DNA of 49,181 nt from Clostridia bacterium (GCA_017432405.1 JAFRJF010000280.1:1-49181); one strand, 5' to 3'; shown: positions 27,534-39,028, counted from the first letter of the stretch. Notes: generated by a model not told the origin, from the sequence alone. A program made the numbers and translations.

Positions 27534-28019
27534 ATGGCAATTCGCAAGATCATTGAGATGGGCAAGGACGACATACTGCGCAAGCATTCCAGGAAGGTGG
27601 TCAAGTTCGACCACCGGCTGGGCGTGCTGCTGGACGACATGGCGGACACCATGTACGAGGCCGACGGCGTGGGCCTGGCCGCGCCCCAGGTGGGGGTGCT
27701 GAAGCGGGCCGTGGTCATCGACGTGGGCGAGGGCCTGATCGAGCTGGTGAACCCCGAGATCCTGTGGAGCGAGGGGGAGACCGTCGGCGCGGAGGGCTGC
27801 CTGTCCGTGCCGGGGCGGCGGGGTACCGTCAAGCGCCCCGAGAAGGTGCGCGTGCACGCCCAGGACCGCAAGGGCAACCACATCGAGGTGGAGGGCGAGG
27901 GCCTGCTGGCCGTCTGCCTGTGCCACGAGCTGGACCACCTGGACGGCGTACTCTACGTCGACAAGATGATCGAGGACGTCACGGATCAGATCGAGCAAGA
28001 GGAAGAAGACAAGACATGA
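27534..28019 (+). CDS. def: Peptide deformylase
   Basis: Def removes the formyl group from nascent proteins. All three motifs are present: [11 protein letters not shown] (motif 1), [11 protein letters not shown] (motif 2, with the metal Cys) and [12 protein letters not shown] (motif 3, with two metal His and the catalytic Glu). The length is 161 residues. CGGAGG precedes the ATG. It overlaps fmt by ATGA, so the formylating and deformylating enzymes are made together. Confidence 0.96.
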   Translation: MAIRKIIEMGKDDILRKHSRKVVKFDHRLGVLLDDMADTMYEADGVGLAAPQVGVLKRAVVIDVGEGLIELVNPEILWSEGETVGAEGCLSVPGRRGTVKRPEKVRVHAQDRKGNHIEVEGEGLLAVCLCHELDHLDGVLYVDKMIEDVTDQIEQEEEDKT

Positions 28020-28981
28020 ACAGATACAGATTGGTTTTCATGGGTACCCCCGACTTCGCGGTGCCCTCGCTGAGGGCGCTGGCGGACGACGGCCGGTATG
28101 ATATCGTGGGCGTCATCACCCAGCCGGACCGTCCCGCGGGGCGGGGCAGGAAGCTGACCGCCTGCCCGGTCAAGCAGCTGGCGCTGGAGCGGGGGCTGCC
28201 GGTTTTCCAGTTCGAGCGCATCCGAAGGCCGGAGGGCGTGGAGCAGCTGAAGGCCCTCGCGCCGGACGTGGTGGTCACGGCGGCCTTCGGGCAGATATTG
28301 ACCCAGGCGCTGCTGGACATTCCCCGCCATGGCACGGTCAACGTCCACGCCTCGCTGCTGCCCCGTCACCGGGGCTCAGCGCCCATCAACTGGGGCATAC
28401 TGATGGGTGAGCCGGAGGCGGGCGTGACGATCATGAAAACCGACATCGGTATGGATACCGGCGACATGCTGCGCAGCGCGGCCACGCCCGTCGGCGAACT
28501 GGAGACCGCCGGCGAGCTGACCGAACGGCTGTCTGTCCTCGGCGCAAAGCTGCTGGCCGAGACGCTGCCCGACTACCTGGAGGGCAAAATCGAGCCCGTG
28601 CCCCAGGACGGCGACGCGGCCACCTATGAGCCCATGCTGGACAAGGCCATGGGCGAGATCGACTGGAACCGACCGGCGTCCGAAATCGCCTGCCGGGTTC
28701 GCGGCCTGAACCCCTGGCCCTGCGCCTACACTGACACCGAAGGCGGGCGTCTGAAGCTGTACCTGGCGAAGGCGGTGGATTGCGACGATGCCGTCGCCCC
28801 GGGTACGGTGGTCATCTCCTCCCCGAAGGAGGGCCTCTTCGTGCGCTGCGGCGAAGGCGCGCTCCAGGTGCTTCAGCTCCAGGCCCCCGGCGGCAAGCGC
28901 ATGGACGCAAAGGCGTTCCTGATGGGCAAGGGGATCAATGTCGGAACGATTTTGGGAAGGACAAGCACCGATGAAGCGTGA
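28016..28981 (+). CDS. fmt: Methionyl-tRNA formyltransferase
   Basis: Fmt formylates initiator Met-tRNA using 10-formyl-tetrahydrofolate. The 321-residue protein begins [17 protein letters not shown] and has the formyl-group motif [16 protein letters not shown] and the [11 protein letters not shown] segment. The C-terminal tRNA-binding domain ends near [10 protein letters not shown]. The ATG overlaps the def stop codon. Its 3' end overlaps the rsmB start by 11 bases. Confidence 0.96.
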   Translation: MNRYRLVFMGTPDFAVPSLRALADDGRYDIVGVITQPDRPAGRGRKLTACPVKQLALERGLPVFQFERIRRPEGVEQLKALAPDVVVTAAFGQILTQALLDIPRHGTVNVHASLLPRHRGSAPINWGILMGEPEAGVTIMKTDIGMDTGDMLRSAATPVGELETAGELTERLSVLGAKLLAETLPDYLEGKIEPVPQDGDAATYEPMLDKAMGEIDWNRPASEIACRVRGLNPWPCAYTDTEGGRLKLYLAKAVDCDDAVAPGTVVISSPKEGLFVRCGEGALQVLQLQAPGGKRMDAKAFLMGKGINVGTILGRTSTDEA

Positions 28982-30515
28982 GTTTGATAGGCGGGGACAG
29001 GGACCAGCAAACGAAAAAAGAGGGAACAGGGAACAGAGAGCAGGGAACAGGAACAGCGGCAAGGGAAAACCATCCGTTCCGCGCGGTGATTCCAAGTCTT
29101 CCCGCCATTCCAATTCCTCATTCCTCATTCCTCATTCCTCATTTTCAAAACCTCATTCCTCATTTCCCCAAAGGGAGATAACCGCCCGCGACGCCGCCCT
29201 CCGCGCCCTGCAGGACGTGGTGCGCGGCGACGCCTACGCCAGCCAGGCGCTGAACCGCAGGCTGGCGGAGGCCGGGCTGAAGAGCGAGGACGGGCGGCTG
29301 GCCGCGAGCCTGTTCTACAGCGCCGTGGAAAACCGGCTGTACATCGAGCACATGCTGGGCAAATTCATGGACCAGCGGCCCGAGCCGGTGGTGAACGACA
29401 TACTGCACGTCGCCGCGGCCCAGATCCTGTTCATGGACCGGGTGCCGGACCACGCCGCGGTGGACGAGGCCGTCAAGCAGGTGCGCGCCGCCCGCCGGGA
29501 GGGCTTCACCGGCCTGGTGAACGGCGTGCTGCGCAACCTGATCCGCGCCCGGGACGCCGGCACGCTTTCCCTGCCCGATAAGCAGGCCGACCCGGTGGCC
29601 TGGTTCCGGGCAAGGTACAGCATCTCCGCGCCGGCGGTGCGGCGGCTGATCGAAGCCTACGGCATGGAGACCGCCGAGGCCATCGCCGCCTGGACGCCCG
29701 TCCGGCGGGTCGAGACCGTCCGTCCGAACCGCCTGCGCATGGACACCGATGCCTTCGGGAAATGGCTGACCGACCAGGGTCTGGATTGGAAGCCGGGCAT
29801 CGTGCCGGACGCCTTCCTCGTTTCGGACGGGGGCAACCTGGCGGTCCGCCCGGGCTACGGGCAGGGGCTTTTCTCGATCCAGGGCCAGAGCGCCATGCTG
29901 GCCGCCCGGGCCGTCGGGGCCAGGCCGGGCATGCAGATACTGGACGCCTGCGCCGCGCCCGGGGGCAAGACCTGCTTGATGGCCGAACAGATGGGCACCT
30001 CGGGCCGGGTCCACGCCTGGGACGTGCACGAGCACCGGGTGGCGCTGATCCGGGCCGCGGCGCTGCGGCTGGGCCTTGAGAACGTGCGCCCCGCCCAGCG
30101 GGACGCCTCGAAGCCCGTGGACAGCATGCGGCTGTCCATGGACGCGGTGCTGGTGGACGCGCCCTGCTCCGGCCTGGGCGTGATCGCGGAGAAGCCGGAC
30201 ATCAAGTACCGCAAGACCGAGGAAGAGCTGACCGCGCTGCCGCCGCTGCAGCTGAAGATCCTGTCGGCCTGCGCCGAGGCGGTGAAGGTGGGCGGGCTTT
30301 TGGTGTACGCCACCTGCACGATACTGCCGGAGGAGAACGAAGGGGTCGTCCGGGCGTTCCTGGAGCAGCATCCCGGCTTTGAGCCGGACACCGCAGACGG
30401 CTGGCTGCCGGAGGCGCTGAAGCCGCGCCTTGACAACGGCATGCTGCAAATCCTGCCGAACCGGGACAACATGGACGGCTTCTTCATCGCGCGGATGCGC
30501 AGAAAGGGTATTTAG
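28971..30515 (+). CDS. rsmB: 16S rRNA m5C967 methyltransferase with a repeat-derived insert
   Basis: The conserved protein starts at about residue 69 (ITARDAALRALQDVVRGDAY, a NusB-like RNA-binding domain). The methyltransferase part has motif I ILDACAAPGGKTC, motif IV DAPCSGLGV and motif VI ATCTILPEENE with the second catalytic Cys. Between the start and the NusB domain lies a low-complexity insert of about 60 residues (28994-29175), encoded by GGGAACAGG-type and CATTCCT-type repeats and kept in frame. It would be disordered. The ATG at 28971 overlaps fmt; a start inside the insert cannot be excluded. Confidence 0.9.
   Translation: MKREFDRRGQGPANEKRGNREQRAGNRNSGKGKPSVPRGDSKSSRHSNSSFLIPHSSFSKPHSSFPQREITARDAALRALQDVVRGDAYASQALNRRLAEAGLKSEDGRLAASLFYSAVENRLYIEHMLGKFMDQRPEPVVNDILHVAAAQILFMDRVPDHAAVDEAVKQVRAARREGFTGLVNGVLRNLIRARDAGTLSLPDKQADPVAWFRARYSISAPAVRRLIEAYGMETAEAIAAWTPVRRVETVRPNRLRMDTDAFGKWLTDQGLDWKPGIVPDAFLVSDGGNLAVRPGYGQGLFSIQGQSAMLAARAVGARPGMQILDACAAPGGKTCLMAEQMGTSGRVHAWDVHEHRVALIRAAALRLGLENVRPAQRDASKPVDSMRLSMDAVLVDAPCSGLGVIAEKPDIKYRKTEEELTALPPLQLKILSACAEAVKVGGLLVYATCTILPEENEGVVRAFLEQHPGFEPDTADGWLPEALKPRLDNGMLQILPNRDNMDGFFIARMRRKGI
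28994..29175 (+). repeat. Short-repeat array translated within rsmB
   Basis: The first part repeats (A)GGGAACAGG units (about 29028-29060) and the second repeats CATTCCTCATTC units (about 29105-29168). The second array has the same design as the AATTCTCA arrays elsewhere in the window. Elsewhere such arrays are intergenic, but here they are open in the rsmB frame. Confidence 0.7.
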
Positions 30516-31568
30516 GTGGACAGGATACAGCTTTTGGGGCTCACCGGCGACGAGCTGGAGCGCTTCGTCGTCGGGGACATGAAGCAGAGCCGCTTTCGGG
30601 CGGGACAGATCGCCGGCTGGCTGACCCGGGGCGCGGACATCGCCGAGATGACGAACCTCTCCAACGACCTGCGCGCCCGGCTTGCCGAGGTCGCCGTGGC
30701 CAATCCCGTGCGCATCATGGACAGCTTTACGTCGAAGATCGACGAGACGGAGAAGTTCCTCTACGCGCTTCAGGACGGCAACCTGATCGAGGGCGTGCTG
30801 ATGCGCTACCACCACGGCGACACGCTGTGCGTGTCCACCCAGGTGGGCTGCCGCATGGGCTGCGCCTTTTGCGCCAGCACCCTGGAGGGCAAGGTGCGCA
30901 ACCTGACCCCCGGCGAGATCCTGGGCCAGGTGGCGTGCGCCAACCGGCACATACAGGCCAGGGACCCCGAGCGCAGGGTGCACAACATCGTGCTGATGGG
31001 CAGCGGCGAGCCGCTGGACAACTACGACAACGTGGTGAAGTTCCTTCGGCTGGTGAACGACCCGAAGGGGCTGAACATCTCCCTGCGCAACATCTCCCTG
31101 TCCACCTGCGGGCTGGTGCGGCGGATGTACGACTTTGCCAGGGAGGGCCTGCCGGTGACGCTGAGCCTGTCGCTGCACGCCCCCAATGACGAGATCCGCC
31201 GCCAGATCATGCCCGTGGCCAACGCCTACAGCTACGAGGAGGTGCTGACCGCCTGCAAGTACTACATCGAGCAGACGGGCCGCCGGGTGATCTTCGAGTA
31301 CGCATTGATAAAGAACCTGAACAGCGACGTGCGCCACGCCGAGGAGCTGGCCCGCCGCCTGCGGGGCATGCGCTGCCACGTCAACCTGATCCCCCTCAAC
31401 GACGTGAAGGAGCGCAAGCTCCAGGCCCCGGACAAGCGCACTGTGGAGGCGTTTTTGAAGCGCCTGGAGCTCAAGCACATCTCCGCCACCGTCCGCCGGG
31501 AGATGGGCGCCGACATCGAGGGCGCCTGCGGCCAGCTCCGGCGGAAGGTACTGAACGAACAGGGATAA
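30516..31568 (+). CDS. rlmN: Dual-specificity 23S rRNA/tRNA adenine-C2 methyltransferase
   Basis: RlmN methylates A2503 of 23S rRNA and A37 of some tRNAs with radical-SAM chemistry. The 350-residue protein has the cluster motif CRMGCAFCAS, the GSGEPLDNYDNV SAM-binding loop, the LSLHAPND segment and the resting-state Cys in GADIEGACGQL near the end. The start is GTG immediately after the rsmB TAG, with AGAAAGGG upstream. It is in the same transcript as rsmB. Confidence 0.95.
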   Translation: MDRIQLLGLTGDELERFVVGDMKQSRFRAGQIAGWLTRGADIAEMTNLSNDLRARLAEVAVANPVRIMDSFTSKIDETEKFLYALQDGNLIEGVLMRYHHGDTLCVSTQVGCRMGCAFCASTLEGKVRNLTPGEILGQVACANRHIQARDPERRVHNIVLMGSGEPLDNYDNVVKFLRLVNDPKGLNISLRNISLSTCGLVRRMYDFAREGLPVTLSLSLHAPNDEIRRQIMPVANAYSYEEVLTACKYYIEQTGRRVIFEYALIKNLNSDVRHAEELARRLRGMRCHVNLIPLNDVKERKLQAPDKRTVEAFLKRLELKHISATVRREMGADIEGACGQLRRKVLNEQG

Positions 31569-31694
31569 CGACGGAAATATGTGATGGCGGCGCAGGCGAC
31601 GCGAAGCCAGCCCTTTAGGGCCGCTACAGGGCTTTGGCGGACCATGTAACAGATCAATCGCACCCGCTTCGACCACAATACGGAGGTTTCACGC

Positions 31695-32416
<722 letters not shown>

Positions 32417-32420
<4 letters not shown>

Positions 32421-34255
32421 TCGGAAGGGTCATATCGGGGCGATATGTCGTTCAGGCCATCGTGGGTACCGGCGGCATGGCCGTCGTCTATCGCGCCTTT
32501 GATCAAAAGAAAAACCGAATCGTGGCCATCAAGGTGCTGCGCCCGGAGTACGAATCCGACGAGGAATTCGTGCGCCGGTTCAGCCGCGAGGCCGAGGCGG
32601 CCAGCAAGGTCTCCCACGAGAACATCGTGAACATGCTGGACGTTGGCATCGACGGCGACATGCGCTACATCGTGATGGAGTATGTGGACGGGCAGACGCT
32701 GAAGGAGATGATCCGCCAGCGGGGCACCATCCACCCGGATACCGCCATACGCATGACCATCCGCATACTGGCGGCGGTGGACCATGCCCATCGCAACGGC
32801 ATCGTGCACCGGGACATCAAGCCCCAGAACATACTGGTGGACAACCAGGGCCGGGTGAAGGTGGCCGACTTCGGCATCGCCCGGCTGAAGGCCAGCCAGA
32901 CCACCGCCCTGGACGAGGGCGGCACCACCGGCTCGGCCCTGGGCAGCGTGCACTACTTCTCGCCGGAGCAAGCGCGGGGCGAGGTGGCCGACGAGAAGAG
33001 CGATCTGTACTCGGTGGGCGTGGTGATGTACGAGATGCTCACCGGCCAGGTGCCCTTTGACGGCGAGACGTCGGTCTCCGTGGCCCTGAAGCACGTCAAC
33101 GAGCCCCCCAGGAGCATGCGCGACCACCAGGAGGGCATCTCGAAGGCCCTGGACGAGGTGGTCATGCGGGCGCTGTGCAAGGATCCCTCCAAGCGCTACC
33201 AGACCGCTGCCGAGATGGCCGCCGACCTCAGGAAGACGATCTCCCGCCCCGAGGGCGGGTTCGTGACTTATCCCAAGGACTCGGATACCCTGAAGCAGGA
33301 GAAGGACGAGCGCCGCCGCCAGCGGGAAAGGGAGCGCAGGAAGCTGCGCCGAACGATGCTGTTTTGCCTGGTCCTCGGCCTGGTGCTGATCGCGGCCGCA
33401 GGCGCGTGGTATTTCACCAACACGGCCAACACCTACGTGGTGCCCGACCTGGTGGGGCAGGAGCAGCTGCTGGCCCAGGACGTGCTGGAGCAGCTGGGCG
33501 GGAATTCGGACGTCAGCTACAGCTACAGCGAGGAATACGAGGAGGGCATCGTCATCAGCCAGTCCCGCCGGGCGGGCGCGCGGGTGAAGCAGAGCGTGCC
33601 CGTGGTGCTGACCGTCAGCCGGGGCTCCCAGTGGTATTACCTGGAGGACTTCGTGGGGCAGGCGCTGGAGGACGCCTCCGACGCGCTGCGCGCCCAGGGC
33701 GTGGAGACGGTGGACGTGAACTATGTCCAGTCGGACGCACCGGTGGGCACGGTGGTCAGCGTGTCCCCCCAGCCGGGGCGCCAGGCCAAGGACGAGCCGG
33801 TGACCCTCTCCGTCAGCGGGCAGCGGATACTGATGCCGTCGCTGATCGGCTTTGCGCTGGACGACGCCCGGAAGCTGGTCGAGGCGGAAAACCTGCAGCT
33901 GGGCACGGTCACCGAGGCGGAGGCCGTGGACGCCCTGCCGGGCACCGTCATCGCCCAGAGCGTCGAGGCGGGCGCGGAGCTGCTGGCCGGGGCGGTGGTG
34001 GACATCACCGTCAACCAGGCCCGCCAGGTGTTGTACTATCCCATCTCCAAGCTGTCGGTGGTGGTGCCACTGAACGGCAGCGACGTGCAGCTGGAGCTGA
34101 TCGCCCCCTCGGGCAACGTCCGGGAGGTGTACCACGGCGTGCTGAACACCGGCACCTACCGCATCGCCCTGGACAGCGAGGAGCCCGGCCAGCACACCGT
34201 GAACATCACCATGGACGGCGTGCGGATGGAGAGCAGGACGGTCAATTTTGAATGA
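32417..34255 (+). CDS. prkC: PASTA-domain Ser/Thr protein kinase
   Basis: This transmembrane kinase senses muropeptides or lipid II and controls growth, sporulation or germination in relatives. The 612-residue protein has the kinase domain first: GTGGMAVVYRAFD, Lys in VAIKVLRPE, catalytic loop HRDIKPQNIL, DFGIA. One membrane segment follows a basic stretch at about residues 315-332 (MLFCLVLGLVLIAAAGAWYF). Three PASTA repeats come next, beginning near VVPDLVG, YLEDFVG and MPSLIG, and an extra C-terminal beta-rich domain of about 80 residues completes the protein. It is coupled to the phosphatase gene. Confidence 0.94.
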
Positions 34256-34265
34256 GGAGATATGA

Positions 34266-35159
34266 ATGACAGAAGAGATATCGACCGGCACCATATTGCA
34301 GGGCGTCGGCGGGTTTTACACCGCCCTTGACGACGAGGGGCGGGAATACACGCTTCGGGCCCAGGGGAAGCTGCGGCGGGAGCGGTTGAAGCCGAAGGTG
34401 GGCGACCGGGTGGAGATGATGCCGGGCGAGGGGGAAGAACACGGCTGGATCCGCCGGATACTGCCCCGTCGCAACGAGCTGGTGCGCCCGCCGGTGGCGA
34501 ACATCGACGCGATCGTGATCGTGGTGGCCGCCGCCACGCCGGACCCGGACCTGATGATGGCGGACCGGCTGATGCTGAACGCCCGCCGCGCGGGCATAGC
34601 GGCGCAGCTGGTGGTCAACAAGTGCGACCTGGCCCCGGAGCGCGCGGAGGACATCGTCCGGCAGTACCGCGGGGCCCAGGTCCAGCCGCTGAAGGTGTGC
34701 GCTTCGACGGGCGAGGGCCTGGACGCGCTGCGCAAGCGGCTGAGGGGGAAGGTCCACGCCCTGGCGGGGCAGTCCGGCGCGGGCAAGTCCACGATGATCA
34801 ACGCGCTGTACGGCCTGGCGCTGGAGACCGGGGGCCTGTCCCGGAAGATCGAGCGGGGGAAGAATACCACCCGGCACTGCCAGCTGATCCCCGTGGAGGG
34901 GGGCGGCATGGTGCTGGACACGCCGGGGTTCAGCCTGCTGGAGTCGGCGCTGTTCGACCCGGTGGAGCTGAAGGACAGCTGGCCGGAGTTTATGCCCTTT
35001 GAGGGGCAGTGTTATTTTAAGCCCTGCTACCACGCCACGGAGCCGCGCTGCGCGGTGCTGGAGGCGGTGGCGGCGGGTGAGATCGACGGGCAGCGGCACG
35101 GGCGCTATGTGGCGCTGCTGGAGGAAATGAAACTGAGATGGAGGGATCGCTATGATTAG
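34266..35159 (+). CDS. rsgA: Ribosome small-subunit GTPase RsgA
   Basis: RsgA helps the last steps of 30S maturation. The 297-residue protein is a circularly permuted GTPase: an OB-fold N-terminus, G4 VVNKCDL before G1 GQSGAGKSTMIN and G3 DTPGF. A C-terminal zinc site (C-x-F-K-P-C-Y-H followed by a Cys) is also present. GAGGAG lies 6 bases before the chosen ATG; another ATG four bases earlier is out of frame. The stop overlaps the rpe start by 8 bases. Confidence 0.95.
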   Translation: MTEEISTGTILQGVGGFYTALDDEGREYTLRAQGKLRRERLKPKVGDRVEMMPGEGEEHGWIRRILPRRNELVRPPVANIDAIVIVVAAATPDPDLMMADRLMLNARRAGIAAQLVVNKCDLAPERAEDIVRQYRGAQVQPLKVCASTGEGLDALRKRLRGKVHALAGQSGAGKSTMINALYGLALETGGLSRKIERGKNTTRHCQLIPVEGGGMVLDTPGFSLLESALFDPVELKDSWPEFMPFEGQCYFKPCYHATEPRCAVLEAVAAGEIDGQRHGRYVALLEEMKLRWRDRYD

Positions 35160-35799
35160 TGTTGCGCCTTCGCTGCTGGCAGCGGATTACCTGCGCATCG
35201 GCGAGGACGTTCGCCGCGTGAAGGAGGCCGGCGCGGACTGGCTGCACTTTGACGTGATGGACGGCAGCTTCGTGCCGAACATCACCTTTGGACAGGACAT
35301 GGTCCGGCGGGTGTCGGAGTGCGGCCTGCCCGTGGACGTCCACCTGATGATCGTAAACCCGGAAAGGCACATCGACGCCTTCGCGGCGGCGGGGGCGAAG
35401 ATCATCACCGTACACGCCGAGGCGGTCACCCACCTGCACCGGGTACTGCAGCAGATTCGCGCCGCGGGCTGCCTGGCGGGCGTGGCGCTGAACCCGGCCA
35501 CCTCGCCGGAGTGCCTGCGCTACGTGCTGGGGGACTTCGACCTGGCGCTGGTGATGACGGTGAACCCCGGCTTCGGCGGACAGAAGCTGATCCCCGCCTG
35601 CATCGACAAGGTGGGCGAGGTGCGGGGCATGCTGAACCGGGCCTGCATCGACGCCATCGTGGAGGTGGACGGCGGCGTGAACCTTCAGACCGCGCCGAAG
35701 CTGGTGGCCGCCGGGGCCGACACCCTGGTGGCGGGCAGCGCCCTGTTCGGCGCGCCCGACGCAAAGGCGTTCATCGAAACGCTGAAGCGGCAGGGATAA
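35152..35799 (+). CDS. rpe: Ribulose-phosphate 3-epimerase
   Basis: Rpe interconverts ribulose 5-phosphate and xylulose 5-phosphate in the pentose phosphate pathway. The 215-residue TIM barrel has VAPSLLAADYLRI, the metal-binding HFDVMDGSFVPNI, HLMIVNPERHID, and VMTVNPGFGGQKLIP. GGAGGG precedes the ATG, which lies inside the rsgA end. It is the last gene of the long block; a promoter and the pyrR leader follow. Confidence 0.95.
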   Translation: MISVAPSLLAADYLRIGEDVRRVKEAGADWLHFDVMDGSFVPNITFGQDMVRRVSECGLPVDVHLMIVNPERHIDAFAAAGAKIITVHAEAVTHLHRVLQQIRAAGCLAGVALNPATSPECLRYVLGDFDLALVMTVNPGFGGQKLIPACIDKVGEVRGMLNRACIDAIVEVDGGVNLQTAPKLVAAGADTLVAGSALFGAPDAKAFIETLKRQG

Positions 35800-35855
35800 A
35801 CACTATTCTGTCACAATTTAACACAAACGCCCCTGTAACCTTCTTGGACAGGGGT

Positions 35856-36618
<763 letters not shown>

Positions 36619-36734
36619 TTCCGGCACGACAGGGCCGTGATCATATACGGCGGTACGCCGCCAGGGAATGTGGAATGACCCGGTTTATCCACGATGGATC
36701 GTAAATCCTGGATTACTTGAAGGAGGCATGCGAC

Positions 36735-37031
36735 ATGAAGATCGAGAAGAGCGTGAAGGACGGAAGGGTCTGCTATGCGCTGGAGGGTCGCCTTGATACC
36801 ACCACCGCGCCGGAGCTTGAAAGTGAACTGAAGCGTGATCTGGACAGCGCCACGGGGCTGACGATGGATTTCAGCAAGCTGGATTACATTTCCTCCGCCG
36901 GCCTGAGGGTTTTGCTGAGCACCCACAAGGCGATGAGCAAGAAGGGCGGCATGAAGGTGACGAATGTGAATGAAGTCGTGCGAGAGGTGTTTGATGTCAC
37001 AGGCTTCTCGGACATCCTGGACATCGAGTGA
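36735..37031 (+). CDS. STAS-domain anti-sigma factor antagonist-like protein
   Basis: This 98-residue single STAS domain has the SpoIIAA/RsbV pattern: EGRLDTTTAPELESEL at the start and DYISSAGLRVLLSTHKAM, whose Ser pair is the usual phosphorylation site. In relatives the unphosphorylated form binds the anti-sigma kinase. GGAGG is 7 bases before the ATG. It is 14 bases from the next gene, an ATPase-like partner, so the two form a pair. No sigma factor gene is beside them. Confidence 0.85.
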   Translation: MKIEKSVKDGRVCYALEGRLDTTTAPELESELKRDLDSATGLTMDFSKLDYISSAGLRVLLSTHKAMSKKGGMKVTNVNEVVREVFDVTGFSDILDIE

Positions 37032-37045
37032 GAGGTGAATGTGAT

Positions 37046-37630
37046 ATGAAATCTGAAGTAATCGCCGTATCCAGCAAGGGTCAGGGAATGGATGCCGCGC
37101 TGGCGTTAGCCGAACAGACCGCGGGTCAGCTGGGGCTGTCGCCCCGGGAAGCGTTGCATATGCGCCTGCTGATTGAAGAGATGATGAGCATGGTGCGTTC
37201 TATCGTTGGAGGGCTCGAGGGCAAATTCTGGATCGAGACCGAGGACAGGGCCTACCGGCTTTATCTTCAAATGGCCTCTCTGCTGGACGCTGAACAGCGC
37301 AAGCAGCTGATTTCGGCTTCGACCAGCGGGAAAAACGAAGCCCATCGCGGCATCATGGGTAAGATCCGGGCGTTTTTTGAGCCCATGCCGATCGAGGATA
37401 CCCCCGCGTACCTTGCAGGGACGATCGTTCGGGGCAATGCAAGCGACGATCTGACCTGGTCGATGGAAGCCTATCGTGAGCGCCTTCTCAATCGCAAGGA
37501 TGGTTCCGACGAAGCACAGCAGGAATGGGACGAGCTCGAAAAATCCGTGGTCTCCCACATCGCGGACAATGTCACAGTCAGCATCCGCAAATATGATGTG
37601 GAACTGATGATCTACAAGAAATTGGGCTGA
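37046..37630 (+). CDS. GHKL-like ATP-binding partner of the STAS protein
   Basis: The 194-residue protein resembles RsbW/SpoIIAB-type anti-sigma kinases in its first half (MRLLIEEMMSMVRSIVGGLE), but the N-box Asn expected after the Glu pair is missing. The family's SASTSGKNEAHRGIMGKI stretch follows, and a C-terminal half of about 80 residues contains SVVSHIADNVTVSI. Its ATPase or kinase activity is therefore uncertain. It starts 14 bases after the STAS gene. I believe it works with that protein, and possibly senses pyrimidine or envelope state; this is inference from the position before a uracil-type permease. Confidence 0.65.
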   Translation: MKSEVIAVSSKGQGMDAALALAEQTAGQLGLSPREALHMRLLIEEMMSMVRSIVGGLEGKFWIETEDRAYRLYLQMASLLDAEQRKQLISASTSGKNEAHRGIMGKIRAFFEPMPIEDTPAYLAGTIVRGNASDDLTWSMEAYRERLLNRKDGSDEAQQEWDELEKSVVSHIADNVTVSIRKYDVELMIYKKLG

Positions 37631-37675
37631 GTTATCCCGAAGATGTCGGAAGAGAAGAAAGGTGGATGATTGGAA

Positions 37676-39028
37676 ATGTCTGACCAAGGAATTCGTGATG
37701 CGAGGTCTCTCGGCGTCCCGAAGATGCTGCTGCTGGGCTTCCAGCACATGTTCGCCATGTTCGGCGCGACGGTGCTGGTGCCGGTGCTGACCGGCCTGCC
37801 GGTTTCGACCACGCTGCTGTTTGCGGGCCTCGGCACGCTGCTGTTCCATATCCTGACCAATGGCAAAGTACCTGCGTTCCTGGGCTCCTCCTTCGCCTTC
37901 ATCGGCGGTTACGCAGCCGTGGCGGCCCTGTTCAAGGACACCGAGGCCATCAACTGGATTCCCTATGCCGGCGTGGGCGTGGCCTGCGCGGGCCTGCTGT
38001 ACGCGGTGCTGTCGGCGCTGTTTCGGTCCTTTGGCGTCAAGCGTGTCATGCGCTTTTTCCCGCCCATCGTCACCGGACCTGTCATCATCTGCATCGGCCT
38101 GTGCCTGGCCTCCTCGGCTATCAACAACTGCGAGGCCAACTGGTGGATCGCGCTATTGGCCATCGCCATCGTGGTAGTCGCCAACATCTGGGGCAAGGGC
38201 ATGATCAAGATCATCCCGATCCTGCTGGGCGTGGTCGGCAGCTATGTGGTCGCCGCCATCTTCGGCCAGGTGAACTTCCAGCCCGTGGCCGAGGCACCAT
38301 GGATCGGCTTACCCATCCAGTGGGGCAACACCGTGTTCAGCCTGTTCAAGGGCTGTGACGGCGGCAAGCTGGTCAGCGCCATCGTGATCATGGTGCCCAT
38401 TTCGCTGGCGACCATGATCGAGCACGTCGGCGACGTGTGCGCCATCTCCTCCACCGTGGGTGAGAACTTCGTGGCTGACCCCGGCCTGCACCGCACGCTG
38501 CTGGGCGACGGCTCCGCTACTGCGCTGGCTGCGCTGTTCGGCGCACCGGCCAACACCACCTATGGCGAAAACACCGGCGTGCTGGCCCTGACCAAGGTCT
38601 ACGACCCCAACGTCATCCGCATCGCGGCGGTACTGGCCGTGCTGTTCGCCTTCAGCCCCAAGTTTGAAGCTCTGGTCGCCGCCATGCCCACCGCCACCAT
38701 CGGCGGGGTCAGCCTGATACTGTACGGCATGATCTCCGCCGTGGGCGTGCGCAACGTGGTTGAAAACCAGGTGGACTTCACCAAGAGCCGCAACATCATC
38801 ATCGCAGCCCTGATCATGGGCCTGAGCCTGGGCATCAACTTCTCCAACTCCGGCGCGATCGTGCTGGGCCCGGTGAGCCTGTCCGGCCTGGCCGTAGGAG
38901 CGCTTGCAGGTATCATCCTCAACGCCATACTGCCCGGCAACGATTACGTATTCGGCGAGAACCAGCTGGGCGACACCTCCGTCAACTTCCAGCAGGGCAT
39001 CAACCGCGCGGGAACGAAGAAGCGGTAA
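37676..39028 (+). CDS. uraA: Uracil/xanthine permease family transporter
   Basis: This 450-residue protein of the NCS2 nucleobase transporter family has about 14 membrane segments. Diagnostic pieces are GFQHMFAMFGATVLVPVLTGL, LGSSFAFIGGY, MVPISLATMIEHVGDV (with the substrate-contacting Glu), and PANTTYGENTGVLALT. The context after pyrR favours uracil. The ATG at 37676 is chosen over a TTG two codons earlier because the ribosome site GGTGG lies 10 bases ahead. A strong terminator follows. Confidence 0.9.
   Translation: MSDQGIRDARSLGVPKMLLLGFQHMFAMFGATVLVPVLTGLPVSTTLLFAGLGTLLFHILTNGKVPAFLGSSFAFIGGYAAVAALFKDTEAINWIPYAGVGVACAGLLYAVLSALFRSFGVKRVMRFFPPIVTGPVIICIGLCLASSAINNCEANWWIALLAIAIVVVANIWGKGMIKIIPILLGVVGSYVVAAIFGQVNFQPVAEAPWIGLPIQWGNTVFSLFKGCDGGKLVSAIVIMVPISLATMIEHVGDVCAISSTVGENFVADPGLHRTLLGDGSATALAALFGAPANTTYGENTGVLALTKVYDPNVIRIAAVLAVLFAFSPKFEALVAAMPTATIGGVSLILYGMISAVGVRNVVENQVDFTKSRNIIIAALIMGLSLGINFSNSGAIVLGPVSLSGLAVGALAGIILNAILPGNDYVFGENQLGDTSVNFQQGINRAGTKKR

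Noticed and set aside
24753..27998. Antisense open frame of 1,081 codons
   Set aside because: It lies opposite coaBC, priA and def, whose motifs are complete. Its composition (His, Val, Gly, Leu, Gln rich) is what the complement of high-GC coding sequence gives.
29160..31676. Antisense open frame of 838 codons
   Set aside because: It is a shadow of rsmB and rlmN, with no recognisable motif.
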